Of a stretch of DNA of 64,000 nucleotides, positions 43,465 through 52,203 are shown one piece after another (the stretch's first letter is position 1; the number at the start of each line of letters is the position of its first letter). A program made the position numbers and the translations under genes. Below the pieces are notes generated by a model. It saw only the letters and a list, made by a program, of their open reading frames with translations. It was not told where the DNA came from and did not search any database. The stretch lies in NCBI GenBank assembly GCA_036378675.1, contig DASUWA010000027.1, positions 1 to 64,000 of the forward strand, given 5' to 3'. The DNA comes from Acidimicrobiales bacterium. GTDB lineage: Bacteria; Actinomycetota; Acidimicrobiia; Acidimicrobiales; Palsa-688.

Positions 43465-44265
43465 TCAAGCCCCGCTCGCATGGAAGAGACGGCCGATCAG
43501 AAAGCCGACGCCGGCGGCTCCCAGCCCGATGACGACCATCCTGGCTCCGGTCTTCCACCACACACCGACTCGTGTGAGAGCTTGGTAGGTCCCCACACCG
43601 AATAGGACGAGTGCGCTGAGGATGATCGCGATGACCATCGCGGTGCTGCGGGCCAGAAATACGAACGGGAAGAGGGGGATCAGGTGCCCTATGAGGGTCG
43701 CGATGGTGATGACCACGGAGCTGCGGATGATGTCCCTGGTTTCGACAGGTTGGAGGTGGCGCTCTTCCTCCATGATCGTGCCGAGCCACTTCTCTCGGTT
43801 GGCGGTGATCGTCGACACGACCTGATCGAGTAGCTCACCGGAGAACCCCTTGCTGCGATAGAGGTTGGTGATCTCGAGGCATTCCATGTCGTGATCATCG
43901 CTCAGCGCCGATTCCTCGATCGCTCGTTGCGCTGTGTAGTAGTCCCGGTCGGCAACGGTCGACGTGTAGCCGACTGCTCCCATCGAAATCGACTCGGTTA
44001 TGGCCGCTGCGAAGCCGGCCGACAAGAGGACGGTCTTGCTACCACCGCCAGCCACCACTCCCAGGATTATCCCGAGGATGTTGACCAGGCCATCCTGCCC
44101 GCCGAGGATGACGTCCCTTAGCCAGTCTTTCCCGCCTATGTGCTGATGTCGACGTCTGGTGACTTGGGGCTCAGCCGCGTCTCGTTCGCCCTTTGCGCCG
44201 GGACCCTCGGCAACGCATTTGCCGAGCCGGGTTGCCGGCGCCGTTGGTAGGTCGGCAGATGTCAT
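43465..44265 (-). CDS. VIT1/CCC1-family (DUF125) iron/manganese transporter
   Basis: About 266 residues from the ATG 44263-44265. The family's first helix motif DVILGGQDGLVNILGIILGVVAGG is present, then AITESISMGAVGYTSTVADRDYY. A cytoplasmic helical region rich in Glu/Asp follows (ESALSDDHDMECLEITNLY..EEERHLQP), corresponding to the metal-binding domain, and three C-terminal helices end the protein. It exports or stores Fe(II)/Mn(II). Its start overlaps the stop of a 24-codon ORF as ATGA, implying coupled translation. Confidence 0.88.
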   Translation of the reverse strand: MTSADLPTAPATRLGKCVAEGPGAKGERDAAEPQVTRRRHQHIGGKDWLRDVILGGQDGLVNILGIILGVVAGGGSKTVLLSAGFAAAITESISMGAVGYTSTVADRDYYTAQRAIEESALSDDHDMECLEITNLYRSKGFSGELLDQVVSTITANREKWLGTIMEEERHLQPVETRDIIRSSVVITIATLIGHLIPLFPFVFLARSTAMVIAIILSALVLFGVGTYQALTRVGVWWKTGARMVVIGLGAAGVGFLIGRLFHASGA

Positions 44266-44336
44266 GAATCGACATCGTGGTAGGTCTCGCCGACCACCTG
44301 GCTCTCGTCGCCGTACACCATCCAATAGGTCGGCAT
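44262..44336 (-). CDS. 24-residue small ORF coupled to the metal transporter gene
   Basis: An ATG at 44334-44336 is preceded by AAGGAGG (complement at 44344-44350), the strongest ribosome-binding site in the area. It opens a 24-codon frame (MPTYWMVYGDESQVVGET...) whose TGA overlaps the transporter ATG. The transporter start itself has no independent Shine-Dalgarno. The peptide is not hydrophobic. It may be a translational-coupling leader or a small regulator. Similar short peptides could exist upstream of homologous genes. Confidence 0.65.
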   Translation of the reverse strand: MPTYWMVYGDESQVVGETYHDVDS

Positions 44337-44408
44337 CTCAGTACCTCCTTATGCTCCGCTCCTTGATGTTGATCTGGTTCAGTTCGAACCACCAGAGGCT
44401 CCTCGGAG

Positions 44409-44918
44409 CTAAGTCCCCAGAGCCTCGATGATGGTGGCGGCGTCATATGACGCCCTGTGAACCTTGCCCTCGATGAACAGGGTCGGAGTGCCGAACACCT
44501 CGCCGGTGTCGTCCCCGCTGTCGACGTCGCGCTGGATCCGTTTGGCGACCGCATCGCTGTTTCGGTCGCCATCGAACGCGTCGAGGTCGAGACCCAGGTC
44601 CTTTGCGTAACTGCGCAGGTCCCCGTCTTCGAGCGCCTTCTGCCGGTGGAAGAGCATGTCGTGCATCTCCCAGTAGCGGCCCTGTGCGGCTGCAGCTTCA
44701 GCGGCTTTCGACGCGGCCATGGCGTGGGGATGGATCTCGGTGAGCGGGAAGTGCCGGAACGCGAAGCGCACTCGGTCCCGCATCTTGTCCTCGACGGACT
44801 GAATCTCCCTGTATGCCTGGCGGGTGTAGGGGCACTCGAAATCGCCATACACCAGGATCACCTTTCCCCCAGGCGCCCCACGCACATGGTCGACGTGATC
44901 GTCGATCGGCTGCACCAT
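44409..44918 (-). CDS. DsbA-family thioredoxin-fold protein with CPYT motif
   Basis: 169 residues of DsbA/2-hydroxychromene-isomerase type: VILVYGDFECPYTRQAYREI, FRHFPLTEIHPHAMAASKAAEAAAAQGRYWEMHDMLF and a cis-Pro loop FGTPTLFIEGK. The active site is CPYT, lacking the second cysteine of CxxC, so it likely acts by a monothiol or peroxide/isomerase mechanism. There is no signal peptide. The start overlaps the LUD gene stop (TGATG), so it belongs to the reductase-LUD operon. Confidence 0.87.
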   Translation of the reverse strand: MVQPIDDHVDHVRGAPGGKVILVYGDFECPYTRQAYREIQSVEDKMRDRVRFAFRHFPLTEIHPHAMAASKAAEAAAAQGRYWEMHDMLFHRQKALEDGDLRSYAKDLGLDLDAFDGDRNSDAVAKRIQRDVDSGDDTGEVFGTPTLFIEGKVHRASYDAATIIEALGT

Positions 44919-45550
44919 CAGAAACCGAGCCGTTCTTTCACCAGAATGACCGTGATCCGGCCGGGACCGACCACCCGGTTGATGATCAGGATGTTGTTGA
45001 CGCCGCTGGGAACCCCGTAAGCGAGCCGGGCACGCTGGTCCTCGAGTGGAAAGCAGTACTCGTACAAACGTCGCATCCCAGTAGCGACGTCAGGGACGAT
45101 CTTCTGGCCGCCGATCACCAGGATCACCCGTCCTGCCCCCGATACGATCGGGCCGAGCTGGCTCCCCGACGCAGACGCGAACAGAAGCAAACCGTCCTCC
45201 GTGAGTGCGTGGGCGCTACCCACCACGTAATCAGGGGACGCGGCGAGGTTGCGCATCTCACGTTTCTGCATTTCGCGGTCCATCTGGTACAGGCGCAGCC
45301 TCAACGGTTGGTATCGACCGGACCGTTCGATGTCGTCTGCCACGCCGATCGCTTCGAGTGTCTGCGACGTGTTGTTGTATACCTCCGCGCCGTCGACCAG
45401 AAGCGAACGAACCGCCTCCCGGGCCTCTTCGCCTGAGTCGACGATCTGGGTCTGTATCCCGTTTTGCTCGAGCGCCGTTGCGGCGGCTTGGATCCGGCCG
45501 TCGGAGGCGAGCTCGGAGAACTCGGCTGTGACCTCTTCGCTCAGCTTCAT
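44918..45550 (-). CDS. LUD-domain protein (LutC/YkgG-like)
   Basis: About 210 residues from the ATG 45548-45550, which overlaps the reductase stop as ATGA. Features are AATALEQNGIQTQIVDSGEEA, EVYNNTSQTLEAIGV, VVGSAHALTEDGLLLFASASGSQLGPIVSGAGRVILVIGGQKIV and a C-terminal GVNNILIINRVVGPGRITVILVKERLG. LutC-type proteins take part in lactate utilisation complexes, but here the LutA/B partners are absent. A stand-alone LUD with a flavoprotein and DsbA-like partner suggests a redox or stress role, not defined. Confidence 0.85.
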   Translation of the reverse strand: MKLSEEVTAEFSELASDGRIQAAATALEQNGIQTQIVDSGEEAREAVRSLLVDGAEVYNNTSQTLEAIGVADDIERSGRYQPLRLRLYQMDREMQKREMRNLAASPDYVVGSAHALTEDGLLLFASASGSQLGPIVSGAGRVILVIGGQKIVPDVATGMRRLYEYCFPLEDQRARLAYGVPSGVNNILIINRVVGPGRITVILVKERLGF

Positions 45551-46854
45551 TCGCCGCCCAGTTCCGCTAGCCGCCGGTGAACCAGCGCGAGAGCCATTGA
45601 TCCCTCGCCTATCGCGGCTGCGCAACGCTTGATCGAACCGCTACGCACGTCGCCGGCGGCGAACAGACCCGGCAGGTTCGTTTCAAGCGGCAGGGGCTGG
45701 CGCGGCAACGGCCAGTCGTCAAGCGAGCCGGGCACCGCCGCCAGATCGTTACCGGTGCGGATATAGCCCGAAGCATCGGTCGCCAGGCCGACCTTCCCCG
45801 CACCCTGCGTGCGGGGAACACCGCCGATGCAGACGAACAACGAGTCCACCGGCAAGCGTTCCTGCTCTCCCTCTTCACCTGTGGAGAGGACCAAACCATG
45901 CAGGTGCCCGTCGGCCTCGACGCCGACGATCCGGGTGGAGGTGCGGACGTCTACGTTGGCGAGGTTGGTCACACTGTCGATCAGATACTGGGACATCGAC
46001 GCGGCAAGCGTGTCACCCCTCACCAACAGCGTGACCCGGGACGCGTAGCGCGAGAACCGCGCCACAGCCTGTCCTGCTGAGTTCCCCCCTCCGACGACCG
46101 CCACCCGACAGCCCCGGCAAGAAAGCGCTTCGCTCGGTCCGGCCCCGTAATACACACCCGCGCCGAGGAGGTCCTCGACCCCGGGGACCTCAATTCTCCG
46201 CCAGTCAACGCCGCTGGCCAGAATCACCGCCCTGGTCCGCACGGTGGATCCATCCGACAAACACACCGAATATCCCGGTCCGTCCGTCGAGAGGTCGACC
46301 AGCCGGCGGGCCAGGAGAATCTCCGTCCCAAAACGGCGGGCCTGCGCGGCCGCTCTGGTCGCCAGCTCGTTACCGGAAATCCCCTGCGGAAAGCCCAGGT
46401 AGTTCTCGATCATCGACGTCGTACCGGCCTGACCGCCGGGCGCCACGGCCTCGACCACCACGGTCCGGAGCCCCTCAGAAGCGCCATACACCGAGGCAGC
46501 CAGGCCAGCAGGTCCCGCACCCACGATTGTGACGTCGTACTCGGACAACGACGGCGCCGACACCATCCCCAACCCGGCCGCCACCTGCTCGATCCTCGCC
46601 GGCGCAAGCCGGGTACCGTCCGGCAGTACGCATACCGGCAGCCGAGATCGATCCACATCGTCGGACCCGAACAGCGCGCTGACTCGCTGCTGATCGTCCA
46701 CATCGACCCACTCGTACGGGTATCCGTTCCGGCTCAAGAAGTCCCGGATGGCGTACCCGTCGGGCGACGCTCGGCCGCCGACCAGCACCACCTGTGGCGT
46801 GACCGGGCGCGAGTCGTAATCGAACATCGACGACGGCGAGGCGAAATCGGACAC
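45547..46854 (-). CDS. Thioredoxin-reductase-like FAD oxidoreductase with N-terminal glutaredoxin-like stretch
   Basis: About 435 residues. N-terminal VVLVGGRASPDGYAIRDFLSRNGYPYEWVDVDD resembles a glutaredoxin/thioredoxin module. Then come FAD motif VTIVGAGPAGLAASVYGASEGL, GGQAGTTSMIENYLGFP, NAD(P) motif VAVVGGGNSAGQA and the second FAD motif LFAAGDVRSGSIKRCAAAIGEG. In true thioredoxin reductase a CxxC disulphide precedes the NADPH motif. Here the segment reads SEALSCRGCRVAV, so a CxxC is present but shifted next to the strand. Start chosen at GTG 46854 with AGGA upstream; ATG 46827 is an alternative. Confidence 0.82.
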   Translation of the reverse strand: MSDFASPSSMFDYDSRPVTPQVVLVGGRASPDGYAIRDFLSRNGYPYEWVDVDDQQRVSALFGSDDVDRSRLPVCVLPDGTRLAPARIEQVAAGLGMVSAPSLSEYDVTIVGAGPAGLAASVYGASEGLRTVVVEAVAPGGQAGTTSMIENYLGFPQGISGNELATRAAAQARRFGTEILLARRLVDLSTDGPGYSVCLSDGSTVRTRAVILASGVDWRRIEVPGVEDLLGAGVYYGAGPSEALSCRGCRVAVVGGGNSAGQAVARFSRYASRVTLLVRGDTLAASMSQYLIDSVTNLANVDVRTSTRIVGVEADGHLHGLVLSTGEEGEQERLPVDSLFVCIGGVPRTQGAGKVGLATDASGYIRTGNDLAAVPGSLDDWPLPRQPLPLETNLPGLFAAGDVRSGSIKRCAAAIGEGSMALALVHRRLAELGGE

Positions 46855-47169
46855 CAGGATCCTCAGGGATGCGACGGCGCCGGCGGGGCCCCTTCGAGCT
46901 CCAACGCCAGCTCGTCGACATAGCACCAGTAATCGAGATGGGTGCACCCAGAGCTCATATTCGTGTCCCTCCTCCTCGCAGCTAACGCAGAAGCGTACGG
47001 TGCTCGCTCGGGCAAACGTCAGGGGCCTTCATTCTCGCTGGTCAGAGCCTTGTCGAAGGCCCGATCGTGTCGATCCTCCGACCCCAGGCTCCGGCCGGCG
47101 CCGCTACAGACCAGCCAGCGGGGCGCCCCCGAGCGGCGAAACGCCGCCGTGGCTAAGCGCCCCAAGGCA

Positions 47170-49914
47170 CTAGCCGGATTTGTGCATCGAGGTCAACTCC
47201 CGTCTTGAGTTCACGTTGAGCTTTCTGAACACTTTGCGGAGGTGGTAGTCGACGGTGTTAGCGCTGATGAATAGCTGCGCAGCGATTTCGGCGTTGGTGG
47301 CGTGCCGCGCGGCCATGTGTGCGATCTGCTCCTCTTGAGGGGTAAGGCTGTCGCGTGCCTCCGGTGACCGCTTCCGGGCGTGCTCGCCGGTTGCTCGCAG
47401 TTCGATCGTCGCTCGCTGAGCGAAGGTCTTGGCTCCCATCGAGCTGAACATGTTTAAGGCCACGCGGAGCGACTCGCGGGCTTCGACTCGTCGGTTTTGT
47501 CGGCGCAGCCACTCACCGAAAACCAGGTGCGCCCACGCGATATCAGTTGCCGCCGGCGTCTGTTCAAGTTTGGCGATGGCGTCTCGGTAGTGGGCCTCGG
47601 CCTCTGCCCCTTCGCTGATCAGGGCTCGGCAACGAGAGAGCAGGCCCAGGCCCCATAGAGTCCCCGATGCCTCTGCCCTGCTGGCGAGCCGGGATAGAGC
47701 CTCGGCGGCAAGTCTGTCTTCACCGCAGCGCGCGGATGCCTCGACCAACAATGGAAGTATGTTGTTGCCGAAGGGAAGCTGATCGTCGTCGAAGAGGCGC
47801 TTGGCTGGCACCACCGCCTGACGATAGCGACCGAGACTTATCTCGAGGGTAGCCAGCCCCGCCAACGCGAGGTTAACTACTACGCCGGCGCCGATGGCCT
47901 CGAAGAACTCGCTGGTGGCCAAGGCTGCTATCTCGCGTGTGCGCTCCTCCCTGCCCAGCCAGGCGTAGACGCTCACGTTCAGGACGTCACCTTCGGGGAA
48001 CTCGCCCAGCGCGATCGCGATCCGGGACGCTTCGTCGTGGAGAGCCTCGGCGAGGGCGAGGTTTCCAGCCCACATCTCGTACTGGGCGCTACCACCGAGA
48101 GTCGCCCGGAGATGATTGAGATCGCCTCGTTCGCGATCGACCCGCTCCATGTGCTGCTGGAGGTCGCGCAACCCGTCGATATCCCACAGATCACACGCGA
48201 GATTGGTCCCTAACACCGACCAACGCAGCAGACCTGAGGCTGACAGATCGTGTTTCAGCAAGGCTTCAATCGATTCTCGCAGCAGGGGAACACTCGTTTC
48301 GAACCCGGCGGTCATCCGGGTGCCGAAGGTTTCGAGCATCAGGTCGGTGATGGTTCTGTCGTGATGTCCAGCGACCGCTGTCATAGCCTCGGTCGCGATC
48401 TCGAACTGGTCGGTCCCTTGGGTCAGCTGCGATGAGATAAGCGTCGCGGCGAGCGCCTCGAGCAGTGTCTCTCTCGTAAGTTGCTCGTCGAGGGGCCGTA
48501 GTGCTCGCGCCGCCTTGAGCAAGATGGCCGGCACCTCGCCAGGGACGGCTTCGGCCTGCAATGCGGCGTCGAGGCGCAGAGCCTGCGCCTGCAGTATCGT
48601 CCCGATCAACTCTGGCATCGCCTCTGACAACAGGCTTCGCGCTTGCTGTCTGCCACCCGCCTTGAGCGCTGCTTCTGCGGCGGCGAGGCGACGCCGACCT
48701 CGTTCCGCATCGTCGGGGCTGAGATCGGCCGCGAAACTCAAGAAGCGCGTTTCCGCCGCGTAGCTTCCGTTGCTCCGGGCTCGGATGGCGGACTGCTCGA
48801 GTTCCGACGCGACGTGCTCGTCGGGCTCGACGGTTGCGGCGGCGCGATGCCAAGTCTTTCGGTCAGGATCGCGACGCGCGTCAGTGGCCTCGGCCAGAGC
48901 TGCGTGAGATTGGCGTCGCTCCGCTGGAGTAGCTGCGCCATACACAGAGGAGCGAATAAGAGGATGTCGAAATGCAACGCTCGGCCGTAGCCGCAAGAGG
49001 TTCGCCGCCTCCGCCGCGGCGGCGTCATCGACGGTGAGGCCAAGCGACTTGGCCGCTCGCCACAGCAGTGCTGAATCGCCCGTCCCATCCGCGGCCGCTA
49101 ACAACAGAAGCCTCTTTGAACCCGTCGGAAGGGACATAACCTGCCGTAGGAATTGCCTCTCAAGCTGATGGTCAATCGGGAGGACGTCAGGGAAGAACCC
49201 GCCGATGGCAAGCTGTTCAGGAGCCATCGCCTTCACCAGCTCGACAATGGCAAGTGGATTGCCGTTGGTCTCCTCGACAATCCGCTTCACTGCCCGATCG
49301 TCCAGCATCGAGGCACCCAGGGCAGCGAGCAACTGTGCAGCGACGGTCTCATCCAGCCCGGACAGGTGCAGCTCGGGGAAGCCGGCAAGCACAGTGGGTG
49401 GGGGGAGCACGTCGCGCACTCCAAATATCAAAACAACACTCTCGGCGTACAGCCTGCGACCCACGAAGGCCAGCACCTCAAGAGACGCTTGGTCCAACCA
49501 TTGCGCGTCGTCGACGACACAAAGAAGAGGCCGGTCGCTGGACGCAGCGGCGGCGAGAAGCGTCAGGGCGGCCAGACCGACGAGGAACCGATCAGGAACG
49601 GTGTCACTGATCTCGCCGAACGCCGCCGCTAGCGCGGACCGCTGGGGCTCGGGCAGGTCGACCATCGCCGATGACCATGGTGCCAACAGCCGGTGGAGCC
49701 CGGCAAAGCCAAGTTCAATCTCTGCTTCGAATCCCATGACCCGAGCATGAGCTGAACCTCGGGCCGAGCTGAGTGTGTGCTCAATCAGGGCGGTCTTGCC
49801 GATGCCGGCCTCTCCACGGATGACCATGACACTGCTCAGACCCTGTCGGGCTTGCTCCACCAGACCTTCAACCATCGCCCGCTCCCGGGCTCTTCCCAAA
49901 AGCTCAGATGGCAT
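47170..49914 (-). CDS. Large LuxR-family (LAL) regulator with AAA/STAND ATPase
   Basis: About 914 residues from the ATG 49912-49914 (MPSELLGRARERAMVEGL). The N-terminal ATPase has Walker A GEAGIGKT and Walker B LLCVVDDAQWLD. The middle 500 residues are helical, TPR-like repeats. The C-terminal 65 residues form a LuxR helix-turn-helix (LTPQEEQIAHMAARHATNAEIAAQLFISANTVDYHLRKVFRKLNV). LAL proteins are ligand/ATP-switched activators, often adjacent to the pathway they control. It is divergent from the run of small redox genes beginning at 50092, a likely target. Confidence 0.9.
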   Translation of the reverse strand: MPSELLGRARERAMVEGLVEQARQGLSSVMVIRGEAGIGKTALIEHTLSSARGSAHARVMGFEAEIELGFAGLHRLLAPWSSAMVDLPEPQRSALAAAFGEISDTVPDRFLVGLAALTLLAAAASSDRPLLCVVDDAQWLDQASLEVLAFVGRRLYAESVVLIFGVRDVLPPPTVLAGFPELHLSGLDETVAAQLLAALGASMLDDRAVKRIVEETNGNPLAIVELVKAMAPEQLAIGGFFPDVLPIDHQLERQFLRQVMSLPTGSKRLLLLAAADGTGDSALLWRAAKSLGLTVDDAAAAEAANLLRLRPSVAFRHPLIRSSVYGAATPAERRQSHAALAEATDARRDPDRKTWHRAAATVEPDEHVASELEQSAIRARSNGSYAAETRFLSFAADLSPDDAERGRRRLAAAEAALKAGGRQQARSLLSEAMPELIGTILQAQALRLDAALQAEAVPGEVPAILLKAARALRPLDEQLTRETLLEALAATLISSQLTQGTDQFEIATEAMTAVAGHHDRTITDLMLETFGTRMTAGFETSVPLLRESIEALLKHDLSASGLLRWSVLGTNLACDLWDIDGLRDLQQHMERVDRERGDLNHLRATLGGSAQYEMWAGNLALAEALHDEASRIAIALGEFPEGDVLNVSVYAWLGREERTREIAALATSEFFEAIGAGVVVNLALAGLATLEISLGRYRQAVVPAKRLFDDDQLPFGNNILPLLVEASARCGEDRLAAEALSRLASRAEASGTLWGLGLLSRCRALISEGAEAEAHYRDAIAKLEQTPAATDIAWAHLVFGEWLRRQNRRVEARESLRVALNMFSSMGAKTFAQRATIELRATGEHARKRSPEARDSLTPQEEQIAHMAARHATNAEIAAQLFISANTVDYHLRKVFRKLNVNSRRELTSMHKSG

Positions 49915-50091
49915 GTCCGGGCCTCGCCATGGGCATGAAACGGACACTAGCCAAGGCAGTTCAGGTGCGGGAAGGCTCGAATCGTTTGATCGGCAGGAGC
50001 CAGCGGACTACGCGCCGCGCGGGACTCGATCAACCAGCCTCCCCTCTTACGGTCAGTGTGACCCAATCACCTCTGCCACGAGGAGAGACAA

Positions 50092-50790
50092 ATGAACAAC
50101 AAACCACCGATCGTCTTGGTCCACGGCGGTTTCGTCGACGGCTCAGGATGGCAAGGCGTCTACGACCAGCTCACCCAGCAAGGCTACGACGTCCGCGTCG
50201 TGCAGAACCCCACCACTTCGCTCGCTGATGACGTGGGAGCCACGATCCTCGTGCTCGAGCAGCTCGACGGCCCGGTCGTGCTCGTCGGCCACTCCTACGG
50301 CGGTGTCGTCATCACCCAGGCCGGAACCCACGACCAGGTCAGCGCCCTGGTGTATATCGCCGCCTTCGCACCCGACAAGGGCGAATTGGTCAGCACCCTC
50401 ATCGCGGACCCGCCCCCTGGCGCCCCGGTCCCCCCGATCCTCCCCCCGGTCGAGGGATTTCTGTTCCTCGACCGCGACAAGTTCGCCGCTTCCTTCGCGG
50501 CGGACCTGCCGGCCAGCCAGGCCGCCTTCATGGCCGACTCCCAGGTGCCCTGGGGAGTTAAGGCCCTCGACGGCGACGTAACCGAGCCCGCCTGGCGGGT
50601 CAAGCCCAGCTGGTACCTCGTGGCTACCGACGACCGGATGATCCCGCCCCCCGCCCAGCGGGCCATGGCCGAACGAGCCGGCTCGACGACAGTCGAGGTC
50701 CCCGGAAGCCACGCCATCTACGTATCCCAACCTGCTGCGGTTGCGAACCTCATATCTCAGGCCGCCGAAGCGGTGGTCCAACCGCACTGA
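50092..50790 (+). CDS. Alpha/beta-hydrolase, small esterase type
   Basis: 232 residues: IVLVHGGFVDGSGWQGVYDQL, nucleophile elbow VLVGHSYGGVVITQAG, acid in ATDDRMIPP and His in VPGSHAIYVSQP. This is the RsbQ/salicylate-esterase-like family found widely in soil bacteria. It has GAGGAGA about 6 nt before the ATG. First gene of the plus-strand run, divergent from the LAL regulator. Confidence 0.9.
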   Translation: MNNKPPIVLVHGGFVDGSGWQGVYDQLTQQGYDVRVVQNPTTSLADDVGATILVLEQLDGPVVLVGHSYGGVVITQAGTHDQVSALVYIAAFAPDKGELVSTLIADPPPGAPVPPILPPVEGFLFLDRDKFAASFAADLPASQAAFMADSQVPWGVKALDGDVTEPAWRVKPSWYLVATDDRMIPPPAQRAMAERAGSTTVEVPGSHAIYVSQPAAVANLISQAAEAVVQPH

Positions 50791-50883
50791 CGCCGTATGC
50801 CGGGCAGCCCAACCGTCACGCACGGGCACCAGGCGACGAAGCGCACGGCCTTGATCGGCCAGCAATCTCAAAAGGAGCTATCG

Positions 50884-51207
50884 ATGATCGAGATCCAAAC
50901 TTGCACCGATGGTCGGGTGAAGCTGCGCCCGTTTGGAGACTTCACCTGGACGTCAGCCGTGTCTCTTCGACACCTGGTCCATGACGCGATTTGCCAGGAG
51001 CTTGACCTGACCATCGATCTGTCGCGCGTCGAAGGCATTGATGCCGCAGGCTTGAGCGCTCTGGTCGGTTCAATTCGCCGCGCTCGATCGGCAGGAGGGA
51101 CCGCACAGGTGATCAACGCGCGACCTCGGGTCACAGCGGTATTCGAGCTCGCTGGAGTCAAGGACCTCCTAATCAGAACAATCGCTACGGCTGATGACGT
51201 GGCGTGA
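50884..51207 (+). CDS. STAS-domain protein
   Basis: 107 residues from the ATG at 50884, with AAAGGAG nearby. Fold elements are KLRPFGDFTWTSAVSLRHLV, LTIDLSRVEGIDAAGLSALVGSIRRARSAGGTAQVI and FELAGVKDLLI, matching anti-anti-sigma-factor type STAS domains with a conserved Asp-Ala-Ala-Gly-Leu-Ser stretch at the phosphorylation site (Asp/Ser). It may interact with an anti-sigma factor encoded elsewhere. Confidence 0.83.
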   Translation: MIEIQTCTDGRVKLRPFGDFTWTSAVSLRHLVHDAICQELDLTIDLSRVEGIDAAGLSALVGSIRRARSAGGTAQVINARPRVTAVFELAGVKDLLIRTIATADDVA

Positions 51208-51243
51208 CCGTCGTCGCTGGGGCCGAGTGTGAACCCGGGGCGC

Positions 51244-52116
51244 TTACAAGGAGTCCAGCATGGTCCACAATGCTCTGGCAGCCGGGTTGGGTGGCGCAGG
51301 TGCGAGCACTTGTGCGGCGATGGTCCAGGTCCGCTGACGCCCTTTGATGGACACGCTGCACAGCTCGGGGCGAAGAGCGGCCATGACTTCGGGCAGGACA
51401 CCGACCCCGCAGCCGGCTTGGACGAGGTCGAGCATCGTGGCGGTGTCGTTGACCTCGAACGCATAGGAGGGTTGCACTCCTTCGGATTGCATTGCGTGGT
51501 CGGTGAGGTCTCTGACCCCCCACCCCTGGGGGAAACCCACGAGAGGTTGGCCGGCGAGCTGTTTCAGTTCGATCGTCTTCTTGGACGCGAAGGAGTGGTC
51601 GGCGCGGCAGGCGATGATCACTGGGGATCGGACGAGAGGTTTGGACAGCACCTCCGGGTCGGCCTCGTCGGAACCGATGGTCAAGATCAGATCCGCGGCG
51701 TGTTCTCGGAGCAACCGGGCGAGCTCCGTGGCGCCGGACTGCTGCAATCGGAGCTCGATACCGGGATATTCGTCGCGGAAGCGGATCAGCAACCCGGCCA
51801 GGTCGATGAACGAGCTGGCCTGCATGATCCCCAGGCTCAGCGTTCCATGTTGTACGCCTTCAACCGCTGCAACCGCTTCAACCGCTGCGCGAGCCGCGGC
51901 GAGGGTCCTCCGGGCCTCGACTACGAGAACGCCCCCGGCCGGGGTGAGTTCGACTTGGCGGGTGGTGCGCAGAAACAGCGGTGCGTGCAGTTCCCGCTCG
52001 AGAGACCGGATGGTGGCGGACAAGCCGGATTGCGCCACGTGGAGGCGGGCGGCGGCCCGGGTGAAGTTGCGTTCCTCAGCTACAGCCACGAATGCCTCGA
52101 GCTGACGAAGCTCCAT
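51244..52116 (-). CDS. LysR-family transcriptional regulator
   Basis: 290 residues; helix-turn-helix in residues 1-60 (ELRQLEAFVAVAEERNFTRAAARLHVAQSGLSATIRSLERELHAPLFLRTTRQ) and a C-terminal LysR substrate-binding domain. The ATG lies within a perfect inverted repeat (TTCAGCA-N7-TGCTGAA), so the protein can be expected to regulate itself. It is divergent from the DUF1275 gene, its likely target. Confidence 0.92.
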   Translation of the reverse strand: MELRQLEAFVAVAEERNFTRAAARLHVAQSGLSATIRSLERELHAPLFLRTTRQVELTPAGGVLVVEARRTLAAARAAVEAVAAVEGVQHGTLSLGIMQASSFIDLAGLLIRFRDEYPGIELRLQQSGATELARLLREHAADLILTIGSDEADPEVLSKPLVRSPVIIACRADHSFASKKTIELKQLAGQPLVGFPQGWGVRDLTDHAMQSEGVQPSYAFEVNDTATMLDLVQAGCGVGVLPEVMAALRPELCSVSIKGRQRTWTIAAQVLAPAPPNPAARALWTMLDSL

Positions 52117-52136
52117 TCAGCAAGCCTACTGCTGAA
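52116..52136. promoter_or_regulatory. LysR-type operator
   Basis: TTCAGCA (52116-52122) and TGCTGAA (52130-52136) are perfect inverted arms with a 7-nt spacer, fitting the T-N11-A rule for LysR sites. It overlaps the lysR start codon and lies about 70 nt before the DUF1275 start, an ideal position for divergent control. Confidence 0.65.
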
Positions 52137-52203
52137 AGAGATCACATATTGCTATTGGATTTATGAATCCGCCGGGCGGAGGATGGAAGCAAGGAGGTGC
52201 ACC

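Noticed and set aside
51229-52200. N-terminal part of a long plus-strand frame running into the DUF1275 gene
   Set aside because: It lies antisense to lysR; the DUF1275 protein has a strong start at 52204, so the upstream portion is not coding.
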